A DNA stretch of 64,000 nt from Morinoia aosen (taxonomy: Eukaryota; Arthropoda; Malacostraca; Amphipoda; Talitridae). The stretch is taken from assembly GCA_030386875.1 (NCBI GenBank), contig CM059563.1, positions 51,959,602 through 52,023,601 of the forward strand, read 5' to 3'. This document shows, one piece after another, positions 1 to 9,620 of this stretch. Each line of letters begins with the position of its first letter. The first letter of the stretch is position 1. A program made the translations under genes and the position numbers. The notes under the pieces were generated by a model. That model did no database searches and was not told where the DNA came from. It was given only the letters and a program-made list of their open reading frames with translations.

Positions 1-2
1 AT

Positions 3-995
3 CAATTCCAACTATCACACACAGAAGACAGAACCACACCAGGCATCAAACCCACACATGCCATAATCGTCCTTCAAACGAGACACAAACACATCTACGA
101 CCATCTCCAACGACACGGCCACTCTCCCCACCTATACAGAGAACTCCTCAGCCTCAGACAACAGATAAAAATTGCATATCAACGTCTCTACTCGGCGACA
201 TGGAACAACACTATCGCTAACATCAAAAAGATGGACAACCCCCAACAATTCTGGTCCGCCATCAAACGTATGTCAGGCAACAATAAAAAACAAAGCACCC
301 CCTACATTAAAGAAGGTGGCATCTTTTACCACTCACCACAAAACAAGGAACCTTTGTTCCGACAACACTGGTCAAACATAAACTCAGGTATTGATGACCC
401 CAACAACGATTTCGACGCTGAACACATACACACCATGGAAACACAAATGAACGACATCGCCCCCCAAAACGAACCACACGAGACAGGAGACACCGCCCGC
501 CTTCACAATTTCCACTACCCAGCAATCACAATCGAAGAACTCAAAAAAGCACTTCGGACGTTTTCCCAAAAAGCTCCTGGACCAACTAAAATAACCACAC
601 ACCACCTTAAACACTTACGGCAAAAGATGCTCCAGTACCTTCTGTACATATATAACAACGCCCTCTCAGCGGGTTATTTCCCAAATAAACTGAAACACGC
701 AATGATGATCTTTTTACCGAAGCCCTCCACCTCCCAACACGAGGTGCAAAATTACCGCCCCATCTCCCTACTCGACACCCACGCTAACCTCCTAGACAAG
801 ATATTAACTTACAGGCTAACAGACCATCTAACCATCAACAACCTCTACAACAGCCGCCAACACGGATTCACCCGCGGAAGAGGTACTCACACCGCACTTG
901 CCACGCTACACGAGACTCTCCACATTAAACAAACACAGAGAAACAAAACAGACATCATTCTACGAGATGTAAGCAAGGCCTTCGACAAAGTTTGA
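3..995 (+). pseudogene. Non-LTR retrotransposon reverse transcriptase, N-terminal part
   Basis: An open frame enters from the left edge of the window and runs to a TGA at 993-995. It encodes the linker upstream of the reverse transcriptase (with a WNNTIANIKKMDNPQQFW stretch) and then RT fingers and palm: KAPGPTKITTHHLKHL, NYRPISLLDTHANLLDKIL, a QHGFTRGRGTHTAL segment and DVSKAFDKV, which matches the family's D-x-x-KAFD motif. These are hallmarks of LINE-type RTs of the Jockey/CR1 kind. The endonuclease would lie left of the window. The frame breaks just after the first catalytic Asp region, so the element is dead. Family placement is inferred from motifs only. Confidence 0.85.
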
Positions 996-2050
996 CACAC
1001 AGGACTCAAATTCAAACTGTCAGAGCTACAAATTCACCCCCTATTTACAAAAATCCTGTATAGCTTGGCACTAACCGGACCGCAGCCATACGAATCGCAA
1101 ACTACACTGGTCCACCCATCTCCATCAAGTCAGGAGTCCCCCAGGGAGCAGTCCTTTCCCCAACACTGTACAACTACTTCACACACGACCTCCCCCTAAC
1201 AATACCCAACACTGACTACATAGCTTTTGCAGACGACATCACACAAATCACATCCGCAAACCATTCATATAACATGGCAGCTATTCTAACAACACGAGCC
1301 ATTGCCCAAATCAACGATTACGAACGAAAATGGCAAATCAAAACCAATACAAACAAATTCAAAATAATTGCTATCAGCCGCCGCAAACACCCAACAGTGC
1401 CCATCAACAACACCCCACATACTTACACAAACTCAGGCAAAGTTCTGGGACTCACAATCAGCACAACCAGATATGCACCCCACACCAGACAACGAGCAGC
1501 AATAGCACACCAAAACCTCTCACGCCTTCCTTTACCGATTCAAACACCTGAACCCAGAAGTAAAACGCCAACTCTACATCGCTCTAGTAAGATCCACTCT
1601 CATCTACCCAGCCATTTCCCGACACACACTTCCACCAACATCTATCTCAACACTCCAGCGTGTACAAAACCGAGCCACGAGATACATAACAAATTCAGAA
1701 TGGCAAGATTTCTCCACCTCTGCACAACTACATCGCCGAGCAAACTAGCAACCAATCAACATTACACTCCACAAATGCGCAAAAAGAATCTGGCAAAATA
1801 TTCACGACATGCACCCACAACTCTACTTACAACTCACATTCCCGCAAGACACTCCACAAATACCGCACAAACAATTCCAGAGCTCAAAAATGAAAACACA
1901 CGCACCCCAACCGAGACCAAAATACACTGAACACGACACTAACGACGGACGGACGGACTCGACGGACCACAACCGACACCTGCGAATGTTTTGTGTTAGG
2001 AGAGATTTGACCACTACGGCAAGCCTACTCACCCACGTCCAGTACTAAAG
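996..2050 (+). pseudogene. Same LINE, RT palm/thumb and tail, frameshifted
   Basis: After the stop at 993-995 the RT continues in other frames. SIKSGVPQGAVLSPTLYN is readable at about 1125-1180, and the catalytic FADD (context DYIAFADDIT) is at 1226-1237, in frame 2. The frame then runs through the thumb (KWQIKTNTNKFKIIAISRR, then VLGLTI) from 1274 and loses similarity by about 1550. At least one frameshift therefore separates the two catalytic halves. The sequence stays C/A-rich to about 2050, then changes composition. No RNase H domain is recognisable. Confidence 0.75.
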
Positions 2051-2858
2051 ATGCTTACTAACTAAAGATCCACCCATACCAATCCCTGACGGGTAATTAA
2101 CTTCTAACACCCTTAAACTACCTACAAAACAAAAATACCCTCAACACTAGCATCATATGCGCAAAGCGCATCTCTATCAGTTTCCTATCTATCCTTTTCC
2201 GTTTCACCCCTTCTCTTCCCGACACACCCTGCGTCAAACTCTCTTTCCGTCTTTTCTATAAGCATCGCCAAGCCAAGCCACGGGGTGGTGCCTTGAATCT
2301 GGTGTGGTGGTGCACAAGCAAACGGCTTGTTGAAACCACCACAAAAGAGTACCCCCAAGACTTGGTCAAAATCCCTCAAAATCTTAAAACTATGATTTTA
2401 GCTGAACAAGCAAGAATAAAGCCCTGTTTACACTGGTATACCTTTTGCCGTAGGCCTACATGAATACGCCTTGTGTGGAGCTTCACAAGAGCTATGAGCG
2501 TTTAAACTAAACATTGAGCGCGCCATGGGGCGTGCCTTGCTGAAAAACAGTCTGTGTGTGGCCAGCTGCAATGAGAGATGGATTGCAGTCAACGAGTTTG
2601 TCTGAATATTGTTGCTGCATCGTAGGGTACGTAATATCTTTTTTATTTGCATGAGTGAAATGTTACTGTATTAGTTCGTTTTCATGAAAATATAATGGTA
2701 AGCAACCTCTTAATATATGCAGTTTTTAGTCTGCCAAAGGCATTTAATGGCTTAGCACATTTCAATTAAAAGTAATTTAGTTTCTCGCGGCAGTGTTGCG
2801 TCAGCCATAATTGATGAGCGAGGGGCAATACCTGACCTGATAACTGCTAACTGCACAC
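2051..2858. other. No gene seen; mixed repeat sequence
   Basis: Short open frames here are not convincing. The stretch contains a 41-bp hairpin shared with 21.1 kb (listed separately). The remainder (about 2400-2858) is AT-rich unique-looking sequence leading to the TAA target site of the next element. Confidence 0.5.
2279..2343 (-). repeat. 65-bp repeat containing a 41-bp hairpin (copy 1)
   Basis: Positions 2303-2343 fold into a hairpin: outer arms TGTGGTGGT/ACCACCACA (9 bp, perfect) and inner arms ACAAGC/GCTTGT around AAACG. The flank 2279-2302 is also shared with 21,070-21,093. On the minus strand the shared block starts with TG, which would fit the 5' end of an LTR, but no second LTR, target duplication or primer site could be assigned here. 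Confidence 0.6.
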
Positions 2859-3027
2859 TAAAGCTGGGTTTACACGGAGCAGGGCTCCCACTCTAAATTT
2901 TCAGATAAACCTAGATTGAACATGAAAAAAACCCAGATTTGTTCAAAAAAACCTAGAAGTGTTTTTTTAATGAGAAAAAAATAAAAGTTAACTTACGTGG
3001 ATGAAAGCGATGATGTTAATGCAGATT

Positions 3028-5106
3028 TTATTCCTCTTCCTCCTCCCAACTCTTTTCTGCAGCGCAAATATTGACATTAAGATGACTTTTCTCTAGTGCA
3101 AGGCGCTTCTCGTAACGCTGGTGACATACTCCGTTGATGACATCGCTTACTAATTCCGGTTTAGGTTGCCAACCATGACAGGTTTTCTCACTCCTCGACA
3201 ATGCTTGTTTTGCCAACAACCTATCCTTAACAGTGTCTGTTTTCAGAGAGTTGGTTTGTTTTGTTTTGACATGATTCACAAGTGAAAATATTCTTTCTAC
3301 TGACGCGGATGAGTGTGGCAGAACAGTTAGGTTGGTCATGAAGTCCGAAAGTATTCCGAATTTTGAATTGCCTAATCCGTCTTTGATCTCACGCAGAGAA
3401 TACCAGAAATCAGGTATAGATTTATTCGACACCGACACGTCTTCGAATTGTCGGAATAGCCTCCACTCGTCGTCCAGATGATCTAGTTGATCTTCAGGCA
3501 CAAGATGGGGGAAATGTAGGGCTACCTTCATTAATGAATTTGGAGATTTTGTGAGATCTTGAGCTACAGCGGGATCTAAAATGCCCAAGCTGGCAACAAC
3601 TCCTTCTTCCTCCAGTGGGAATCGTTTTTTTATTTGCACACATAGGGTCACCAAGAAATTTAAGCAATGATTCCTAAACCTCGTTTCACCGTCTTTTCCA
3701 ATTGGCGTCAGGGCCAACAGCTTCATGCATCGACCACCCAAATACAAATCGTTGAGTTGCTTATGCAACTGTTTGTTTTTTGGGTCAATATCAGATGTTT
3801 TTGTATTACTAATAACCTCTTCTTTGATAAAACAGCTCAAAATATTTCTATATTCAGAGCACACCATTGAATGCAGCACATGAAGTCTGAAGTGCTCGGA
3901 TTGAAATTCAACATTCAAAGTATTAATTTTTTCTAATATATAGTTCAAAAAGAGAAGCATATGCTTGGTTCCGATATTTGTCATAGTTTTGTAGAGACCG
4001 TTTGCTCCATCAATCTTGTCAACCTTGGATTCAGATTGAAAATAAAGTTGCAATGCATCCCATTGCTCAAGAATTGATTTGATGACGTTTCCACGAGATA
4101 ACCAACGAGTCTGCGCCAGTTTAGGTATTTTGTGATTTTCCGTCTTCGCGACATCTTGCATGAGAGTGAAATCTTTTATTCGCTTGCTGCTACGTGAGAA
4201 ATAAGAGGAAATATCCTTTATAAAAACTTCAAGGTATGATGGGAATACGTTGACTGCATAACTTGCACACAATGCGAATGAGTGGCACACGCAACCCATT
4301 ACGAAAAGCGATGGAACATCTTTTTTCAACAGCGCTTGAAATCCACTCTTGTTTCCCATCATCGTTGAACAATTATCACTTCCGAAGCCTACAATGTTAC
4401 ATATAGGGATGCCTTTCTCATTAAGAGTTTTTTTAACCGATTCATATAATCCTTCGGCCGTTCCATTATCAACAGGAACGGTCTCCAGTAAACTGTCAAC
4501 CACGTCGCTTCTTTGAACATCAAAATATCTAACAACGATAGCCAAAACGTGAGAAACAGAAATATCCGTGCTCTCATCAATAATTATTGAGAATTTACAT
4601 TTTTTGCAAATATCAGCAATGTCCAGTTTTTCATGGTAAGCAATTCCTTCTCGAATGAGATAAGATGCTTTTGTTGCTTGCATTTTAACCCCTTTAGCAA
4701 TAGTGCTGTCATGAAAGGCTTTCTTACACACTTCTATCAAATGATCAGTGTGAGCAAATGGCATATGATGCTCGGCAATGAAAGCAGAGATCATCAGTTC
4801 TGCCTTTGCCACCTCCTCGTTTTCTGTAAGCTTCGGTTTCTTGAAAAATACATCCAACTTCGTCGTTGACTTCGCACATTTCATGTTATTCTCGTGTTTA
4901 GCAGTCTTACTATGCGCTAACAACATTGACTTATTTGCGTTTCTTATTTTTGTCTCACAGCATACGCAGTAACTACAGCCTTTTTCGCTTGGATCTTCTT
5001 TAAGCCACTCTTTCAAGTTCTCGTCCATCAACCATTCTTCTTTAAAAGATTGTTTATACCACTTTTTAGCCATCTTTTTTGGAGGGCTAGCCATTTTGAA
5101 CACCAC
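3028..5106 (-). CDS. hAT family transposase, 692 aa
   Basis: This would catalyse cut-and-paste transposition of the surrounding element. The N-terminus has a BED-type zinc finger (C47, C50, H65, H71) followed by a basic linker. The catalytic RNase H-like core shows the first Asp in SIIIDESTD (D177) and the second in GFGSDNCSTMMG (D244), then a GCVCHSFALC segment (about 271-280) typical of the hAT insertion domain. The C-terminal hATC dimerisation region holds SSASVERIFSLVNHVKTKQ (about 598-617), with the catalytic Glu in SVERIFS. The length fits a full transposase and no stop or frameshift interrupts it. The second Met (residue 5) could also be the start. It resembles the ZBED5-like hAT group by motif, but exact subfamily is inference. 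Confidence 0.92.
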   Translation of the reverse strand: MVFKMASPPKKMAKKWYKQSFKEEWLMDENLKEWLKEDPSEKGCSYCVCCETKIRNANKSMLLAHSKTAKHENNMKCAKSTTKLDVFFKKPKLTENEEVAKAELMISAFIAEHHMPFAHTDHLIEVCKKAFHDSTIAKGVKMQATKASYLIREGIAYHEKLDIADICKKCKFSIIIDESTDISVSHVLAIVVRYFDVQRSDVVDSLLETVPVDNGTAEGLYESVKKTLNEKGIPICNIVGFGSDNCSTMMGNKSGFQALLKKDVPSLFVMGCVCHSFALCASYAVNVFPSYLEVFIKDISSYFSRSSKRIKDFTLMQDVAKTENHKIPKLAQTRWLSRGNVIKSILEQWDALQLYFQSESKVDKIDGANGLYKTMTNIGTKHMLLFLNYILEKINTLNVEFQSEHFRLHVLHSMVCSEYRNILSCFIKEEVISNTKTSDIDPKNKQLHKQLNDLYLGGRCMKLLALTPIGKDGETRFRNHCLNFLVTLCVQIKKRFPLEEEGVVASLGILDPAVAQDLTKSPNSLMKVALHFPHLVPEDQLDHLDDEWRLFRQFEDVSVSNKSIPDFWYSLREIKDGLGNSKFGILSDFMTNLTVLPHSSASVERIFSLVNHVKTKQTNSLKTDTVKDRLLAKQALSRSEKTCHGWQPKPELVSDVINGVCHQRYEKRLALEKSHLNVNICAAEKSWEEEEE

Positions 5107-5182
5107 TGCGGCTGAAATATGAAAATTAAATATCTATAATAAATTTTTACATGCACTTTTAAATAATGCACTATAAGTTTTA

Positions 5183-5366
5183 AGCGGCCCATAGACGATC
5201 AATTTGATTGTCAGTATCATTGACTCAATATATTGATGAAATTATTTTTGCCCACGAAGTCAATTAATTGACGGTCGACAATCACGCCCACAGACGATCA
5301 ATTAAATTGTCAATATTGATCATTGTCAATTATATTGACAATAAAATTGATCGTTTATGGGCCGCT
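5183..5366. mobile_element. 184-bp foldback MITE inside the hAT transposon
   Basis: Left AGCGGCCCATAGACGATCAA and the inverted right copy (AGCGGCCCATAAACGATCAA) are nearly identical, and TTA flanks both ends (5180-5182 and 5367-5369). The 3-bp duplication suggests a PIF/Harbinger-type non-autonomous element. It sits upstream of the transposase frame (which starts at 5106 on the minus strand), so it could lie in the promoter or 5' leader of the hAT gene. The core is rich in TCAATT/AATTGA palindromes. Confidence 0.8.
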
Positions 5367-5779
5367 TTAGTCACAATCAGTCACGTCACTGCAACGAGCC
5401 ATGCAAATCGAAGAAACACAACTTACTCGAGCTCACGTAGAACTGAACTGGCGCGCCGGTTAATCCCGGCTTGGCCGGGCGTGCAAGTTCGTTTGCTACT
5501 CGTTCATTACGCGTTTTAACGGGCGAAAAACGGATTAAACACGTTCTACCCCATCCGATTGGCTTAGTTATGTATATGATATGCTTCTGCATGCGGTGTA
5601 GATTCAAAAATTCTTAACTGCATTGTTCAATTTATTCGAGTTAATGATGAATTTACCGTTTGACTTGAAAAAACCCAGATTTAGCGAAATTTTCAAAAAT
5701 TAAACCTAGCAACCCAGGAGGGGTCTAAAAAACCAAGATCTGGGTGGAAAAACCCATGAGTGGGAGCCCTGACACGGAG

Positions 5780-6637
5780 GGTGACTTCCCCGGGGCAACG
5801 CCCTCTCTCCCTCCCCGCCTCTTCAAAAAACCCCCAATCCCCCGGTCTAACGCCTCCCACTACTACCCCATGCGTGTCGACGCTGCTGCCCCATATGCTG
5901 GGACTGTCCGACTGCCTCACTGCAGCCTCAGAGCGCCAGAGCGACAGTGCGCTCTAGACAGTCTTGAAGGTAGGATGTATGTCTTTGCTGCTCTGTCGTC
6001 ATGTTCTCATGCGTAATCTTAATGCAAAAAGTCTCTCCTGATCTGAAAAAATGGCTGAAGGCTAAAGTTTTCACATTGATAGATTTATTGAGAGCATAGC
6101 GTCAGTCTGATTGCATTTATTGCGGCTGTAAATATATTTTTCTTATCATGTACTATCACTGAAATGATTTTCGATCAATTCAAAAGTAATTACCTCTAAC
6201 AATAGTAACACAAATTGTTCGCTATCATGCTATTATTAACACAAGATGGTTCGTGATAGGACTTATACTGATATAATTTTTGTTACTTCTTTCTATATCC
6301 TGTAATCAGACTCTATCGCGCATATTTCATTCATTTTTATCTCTATATACATTTGCTGGGCAAGTTATACTTCGTTATTCCTTAGTTTGGGCATTAAATT
6401 CATATAAGAAGCTATATACGCGCTAAGTTTTATTGATTCGCCTTCATCCCTTATTAATCTAATTGACACATTCGTTTCTGCCAAGGCACTTGGCCTTCGT
6501 TTAAGAAGTAATTTTTGAATTCTTCACGAATACGTTGATCTTATGCCGGCCTCTGTGAAATAGTTTACAGGCTAAAAATAGTATCTTCTTTTCTGCACGT
6601 TCCTTGAATTACATTTTGACATCCTCACTCAGTCACT
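5780..6637. other. Interior of the Harbinger-like element; no gene
   Basis: After the C-rich continuation of the left terminal repeat (to about 5850), the sequence turns AT-rich. I see no transposase similarity, only short random frames. Confidence 0.5.
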
Positions 6638-6645
6638 GTTATCTC

Positions 6646-7482
6646 TAGGGTTGCCGATTTTTTTTCTGATGATCGTACAAAACCTTCATGAAAACGTACC
6701 AAAAATTGTTAGAGCGCACCAAATCTATTTAACTAGCAATAAAACGAAAATTTTAAGATTTTACCTACTTTTTCTGCTAGAATGAACTTTTTTCCTCCTC
6801 TTCTTCCTTCATCTGCCAATGTTTTTTTATTTAATTTGTTGACTAAGCTACCGTGGGGGTTCTAATTTTTGCAGTCTGTGTTCTCTAACGTAGATTTTGA
6901 TCTCATTCAAGCATTTAGTCTTGCTCTTTTTAACGAAAACCTGTTTTTTGCTATTATGTAGTTAGGGTCGAAAAATTTTTCTAGCTGCTGCAAAATATTG
7001 CGGTATTGACAAAAGCTGCATCATGAACTCAGGAAGCAGCGAGTAACAAAGCTGCGTACCAGAATTTTTCGGACACAATTTTTGTCTTGAAAGGAGCATC
7101 TTGACCAAACAGTTCTCGCCACTTCATATTGATATTTTCATGCTGCTCCTTTTTCGCAAAATTGGAGAAATGCATTGAATATGGTATTATTGAATTACAT
7201 TTATTAAGATCTTTCAATCCAAACTCTTCTAGTTTTTTGGTACATATTTTGTTGACATTTCTCAGGAGAATGCTTTCTGCAGCAGCACCAAAATAAATCT
7301 CATTTATATTGACATAGTTTGAGGGGTTGCCTACATTTATTTCGCAATTATTGTCATTCGAAATCAATAGATCCCTTTTTATGAAGTTGCCCATAGTAAA
7401 ATTCTCACTCCAGAGAAATTAAAATACATTTTTCTAAGGGAAACTCGTATATTTGCTGAACGCACCAATTTCGGCAGCCCTG
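6646..7482 (-). mobile_element. Internally deleted hAT element
   Basis: The ends are TAGGGTTGCCGATTT (6646-6660) and, inverted at the right, CAGGGCTGCCGAAATT (ending 7482). They are flanked by GTTATCTC (6638-6645) and GGCATCTC (7483-7490), an 8-bp duplication with two mismatches. The 837-bp length and the small transposase piece inside indicate an internal deletion and age. It lies inside the larger Harbinger-like element, near its right end. Confidence 0.75.
7029..7394 (-). pseudogene. Fragment of a transposon protein, probably hAT
   Basis: A 121-codon frame with a composition like coding sequence, ending in an MKWRELFGQDAPFKTKIV segment. I recognise no catalytic motif. It is assigned to the hAT only because it sits inside hAT-type terminal repeats. 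No zinc finger or hATC region is present, so it cannot be a working transposase. Confidence 0.4.
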
Positions 7483-7796
7483 GGCATCTCACCCTCCGTC
7501 TAAACGCAAGTGGGGAAGCTTGAGCGGGTGAGAGGGGTAGGGTAGGGGCGTCACCCTGGGGAAGACACCCTCCGTGTAAACCCAGCTTAACCGGTCTAGA
7601 GTTGCGAGACCGTGGCTGCGAGGCTCTCCTGTGACGCGTCTCACGAATTCGATCAGAGCGAATAGGAAACTTCGCATACACACACATAAATATGAGCCTC
7701 AGTGGTGAGCCTCGTGCACACGTGTTGCGCCTCACGGCCGAAATGTCCCCTAATGTAAACACCTCCTCAAGACCATTATAGACGTCCGGAGTTTTT

Positions 7797-9322
7797 AACG
7801 TCAGTTGACTACAAGTGCACTAAACGCCACCCATTCACTCAACGCCCCGCCCACTTTTTGACTACTCGCGACCTGGCAGTAGTCAACCGTCGCGATCAAG
7901 CATGTCTTGATTCTGTTGACTGCAGCTGCTAGCTTGCCGGTGGTAATGAGGCGGCAAGTGCCATACGGGCAGTTATTGTCGAGTATACACGATGGTGTTC
8001 TCAGGAGATGATGTTGTGATATTAATCGAGATGTACAAAGACTCTTCATGTTTATTGAATACTAAATTGGAAGAATATAAAAATATAAATTCTGGAGATG
8101 ATGGCGTATTGGAAAATTGCTGAAAGTCTTCCAAATTATCCAGTGAAAGTAATAAAATCTGAAATTCAAACTTTAGAACTGAATATATGGTCTTGAAAAA
8201 ATACAAAAAAATTTGTTCTGCAACTGACGACGTGTTCTACCAAAACTGACGATCTCCTCAGCTTTTTGAAAGATGTTTCCGGTAATTTAGTTTCTCATTC
8301 TAGCTCCTGGTGGGATGGAGTTTCTCATTATTTCCGAATTTTTTCAGTCACTTAGGAGAGAAGCTACTGAAAAATAGGTACTTAGAGCCACATATACTTT
8401 CAGAATAATTTCTTATCAGTACTTAGCTCTTGAAAAATAGATCTGGAGCTACCAAGAGTTTGTCTATATTGTAGCTGCTCCCTTCACTACATTGACTGCG
8501 TTGACTGCAAGCGGTAACTACGTGTAAAATCATCAGCTGCAGTTGCGCACGCAGTTACTCTCATGGGCGTGGTTTCATGTTTTCAACGTCAGTTGACTAC
8601 AAGTGCACTGAGCGCCGCCTATTTGCTCAACGCCCCGCCCACTTTTTGACTACTCACGACCGACCTGTAGTCAACATCCGCGATCAAGCATGTCTTGATT
8701 CTATTGACTGCAGCTGCAAGATTGCCGGTGGTAATACGGCGGCAAGTGCTGTGTGGACAATTATTGTTGAGTATACACAATGTGTTCTCAAGAGATTACG
8801 ATGTGATATTAATTGAGATGTACTAAGATTTCCCATGTTTATTGAATACTAAATTGGAAGAATATAAAAATATAAACTCTAGAGATGATGCGTATTGGAA
8901 AACTTCCGAGTCTCCCAAATTATTCAGTGGAAGCAATAAAATATCTGGTACTGACGACGTGTACTAACCAAACCTATGACCGACAATCTTCTCAATTTTT
9001 AGAAAGATGTTATCTGCGATAATGTAGCTTCCCAATCCAGCTCCTGGTGGGATGGAGTTGGAGTGCATCATCTTTCTGAATTTTTTGTCACTTTGTGGAG
9101 AAGTTACTGAAACATAGGTACTTAAAGCCATTTATACTTTCACAATAATCTCTCATCACTACTTAGCTCTTGAAAAATATATCTGTGGCTACCAAGAGTT
9201 GGTCTACATTGTAGCTGCTCCATTCACTACATTGACTGCGTTGACTGCAAGCGGTAACTACGTGTAATAAAAAACACCAGCTGCAGTTGCGCACGCAGTT
9301 ACTCTCATGGGCGGGGTTTCAT
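7797..9322 (+). repeat. Tandem duplication, two units of about 788 and 740 bp
   Basis: The unit starting AACGTCAGTTGACTACAAGT at 7797 begins again at 8585, and the two copies align along their whole length. Both end in a block containing GCAGTTGCGCACGCAGTTAC and GGGCG(T/G)GGTTTCATG. The copies differ by point changes and small deletions, so the duplication is not recent. Short frames within are not conserved between the copies, which argues against coding. Confidence 0.85.
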
Positions 9323-9354
9323 GTGTACACCAGTCGCATGGTAGACTAAAGGTA

Positions 9355-9611
9355 TGTACGTAGGTTAAGAAGACGAGACTCTTGGAGTTTGTATAATCAG
9401 TACACACAGCAGGACACACGTTTACATTACGAAGGGTAGCGGTGGAGTGGACTCCAGCCAAGCCCGAGAACTACGAGCAGAGATCCACAAGAACCATGAG
9501 CTCAGTTCTCAACGCATAGTGCTGTCTAAATACATTCTTACGCAAGAGCACTGTAACATTATCAGTATTATACACATATACATTCAAGGTGCTACATGAA
9601 AGGTTTCAACA
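9355..9611 (-). repeat. Copia 3' LTR
   Basis: 257 bp, begins TGTACGTAGG and ends TTTCAACA on the plus strand. It appears identical to the other LTR and is preceded by the target duplicate AGGTA. Confidence 0.95.
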
Positions 9612-9620
9612 CTCCTTCTC
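9612..9620 (-). promoter_or_regulatory. Copia polypurine tract
   Basis: On the minus strand the bases just before the 3' LTR read GAGAAGGAG, the expected plus-strand primer. It overlaps the gag-pol stop codon (TGA, complement of 9619-9621). Confidence 0.7.

Larger units (their letters stand above)
2880..5771 (-). mobile_element. hAT DNA transposon, apparently complete, with 8-bp target duplication
   Basis: The 14-bp terminal inverted repeats are perfect: CAGGGCTCCCACTC at 2880-2893 and its complement at 5758-5771. The 8-bp ACACGGAG occurs immediately outside both ends (2872-2879 and 5772-5779), the diagnostic hAT target duplication. Subterminal copies of AAAAAACCCAGATTT occur near both ends. 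The 2.9-kb element carries one long transposase frame on the minus strand with about 660 bp upstream of it, which includes a MITE. Perfect target duplication, perfect ends and an unbroken gene together suggest a relatively young insertion that could be autonomous. Confidence 0.93.
2862..7587. mobile_element. PIF/Harbinger-like element with GC-rich inverted ends, split by later insertions
   Basis: The left end (AGCTGGGTTTACACGGAG, 2862-2879) reappears inverted at the right end (7566-7587). TAA lies just outside each end (2859-2861 and 7588-7590), giving a 3-bp target duplication. If the hAT insertion at 2880-5771 is ignored, the left terminal repeat continues after 5771 (GGTGACTTCCCCGGGG) and still matches the right end (GGTGTCTTCCCCAGGG). 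A 3-bp T-A rich duplication is typical of PIF/Harbinger elements, so that class is inferred. No Harbinger transposase remains. The element is therefore older than the two hAT copies inside it. Confidence 0.75.

Noticed and set aside
7785-9300. Direct repeats flanking could be LTRs of a retrotransposon
   Set aside because: The two 788-bp units are immediately adjacent with no internal region, primer site or TG/CA ends, so they are a tandem duplication.
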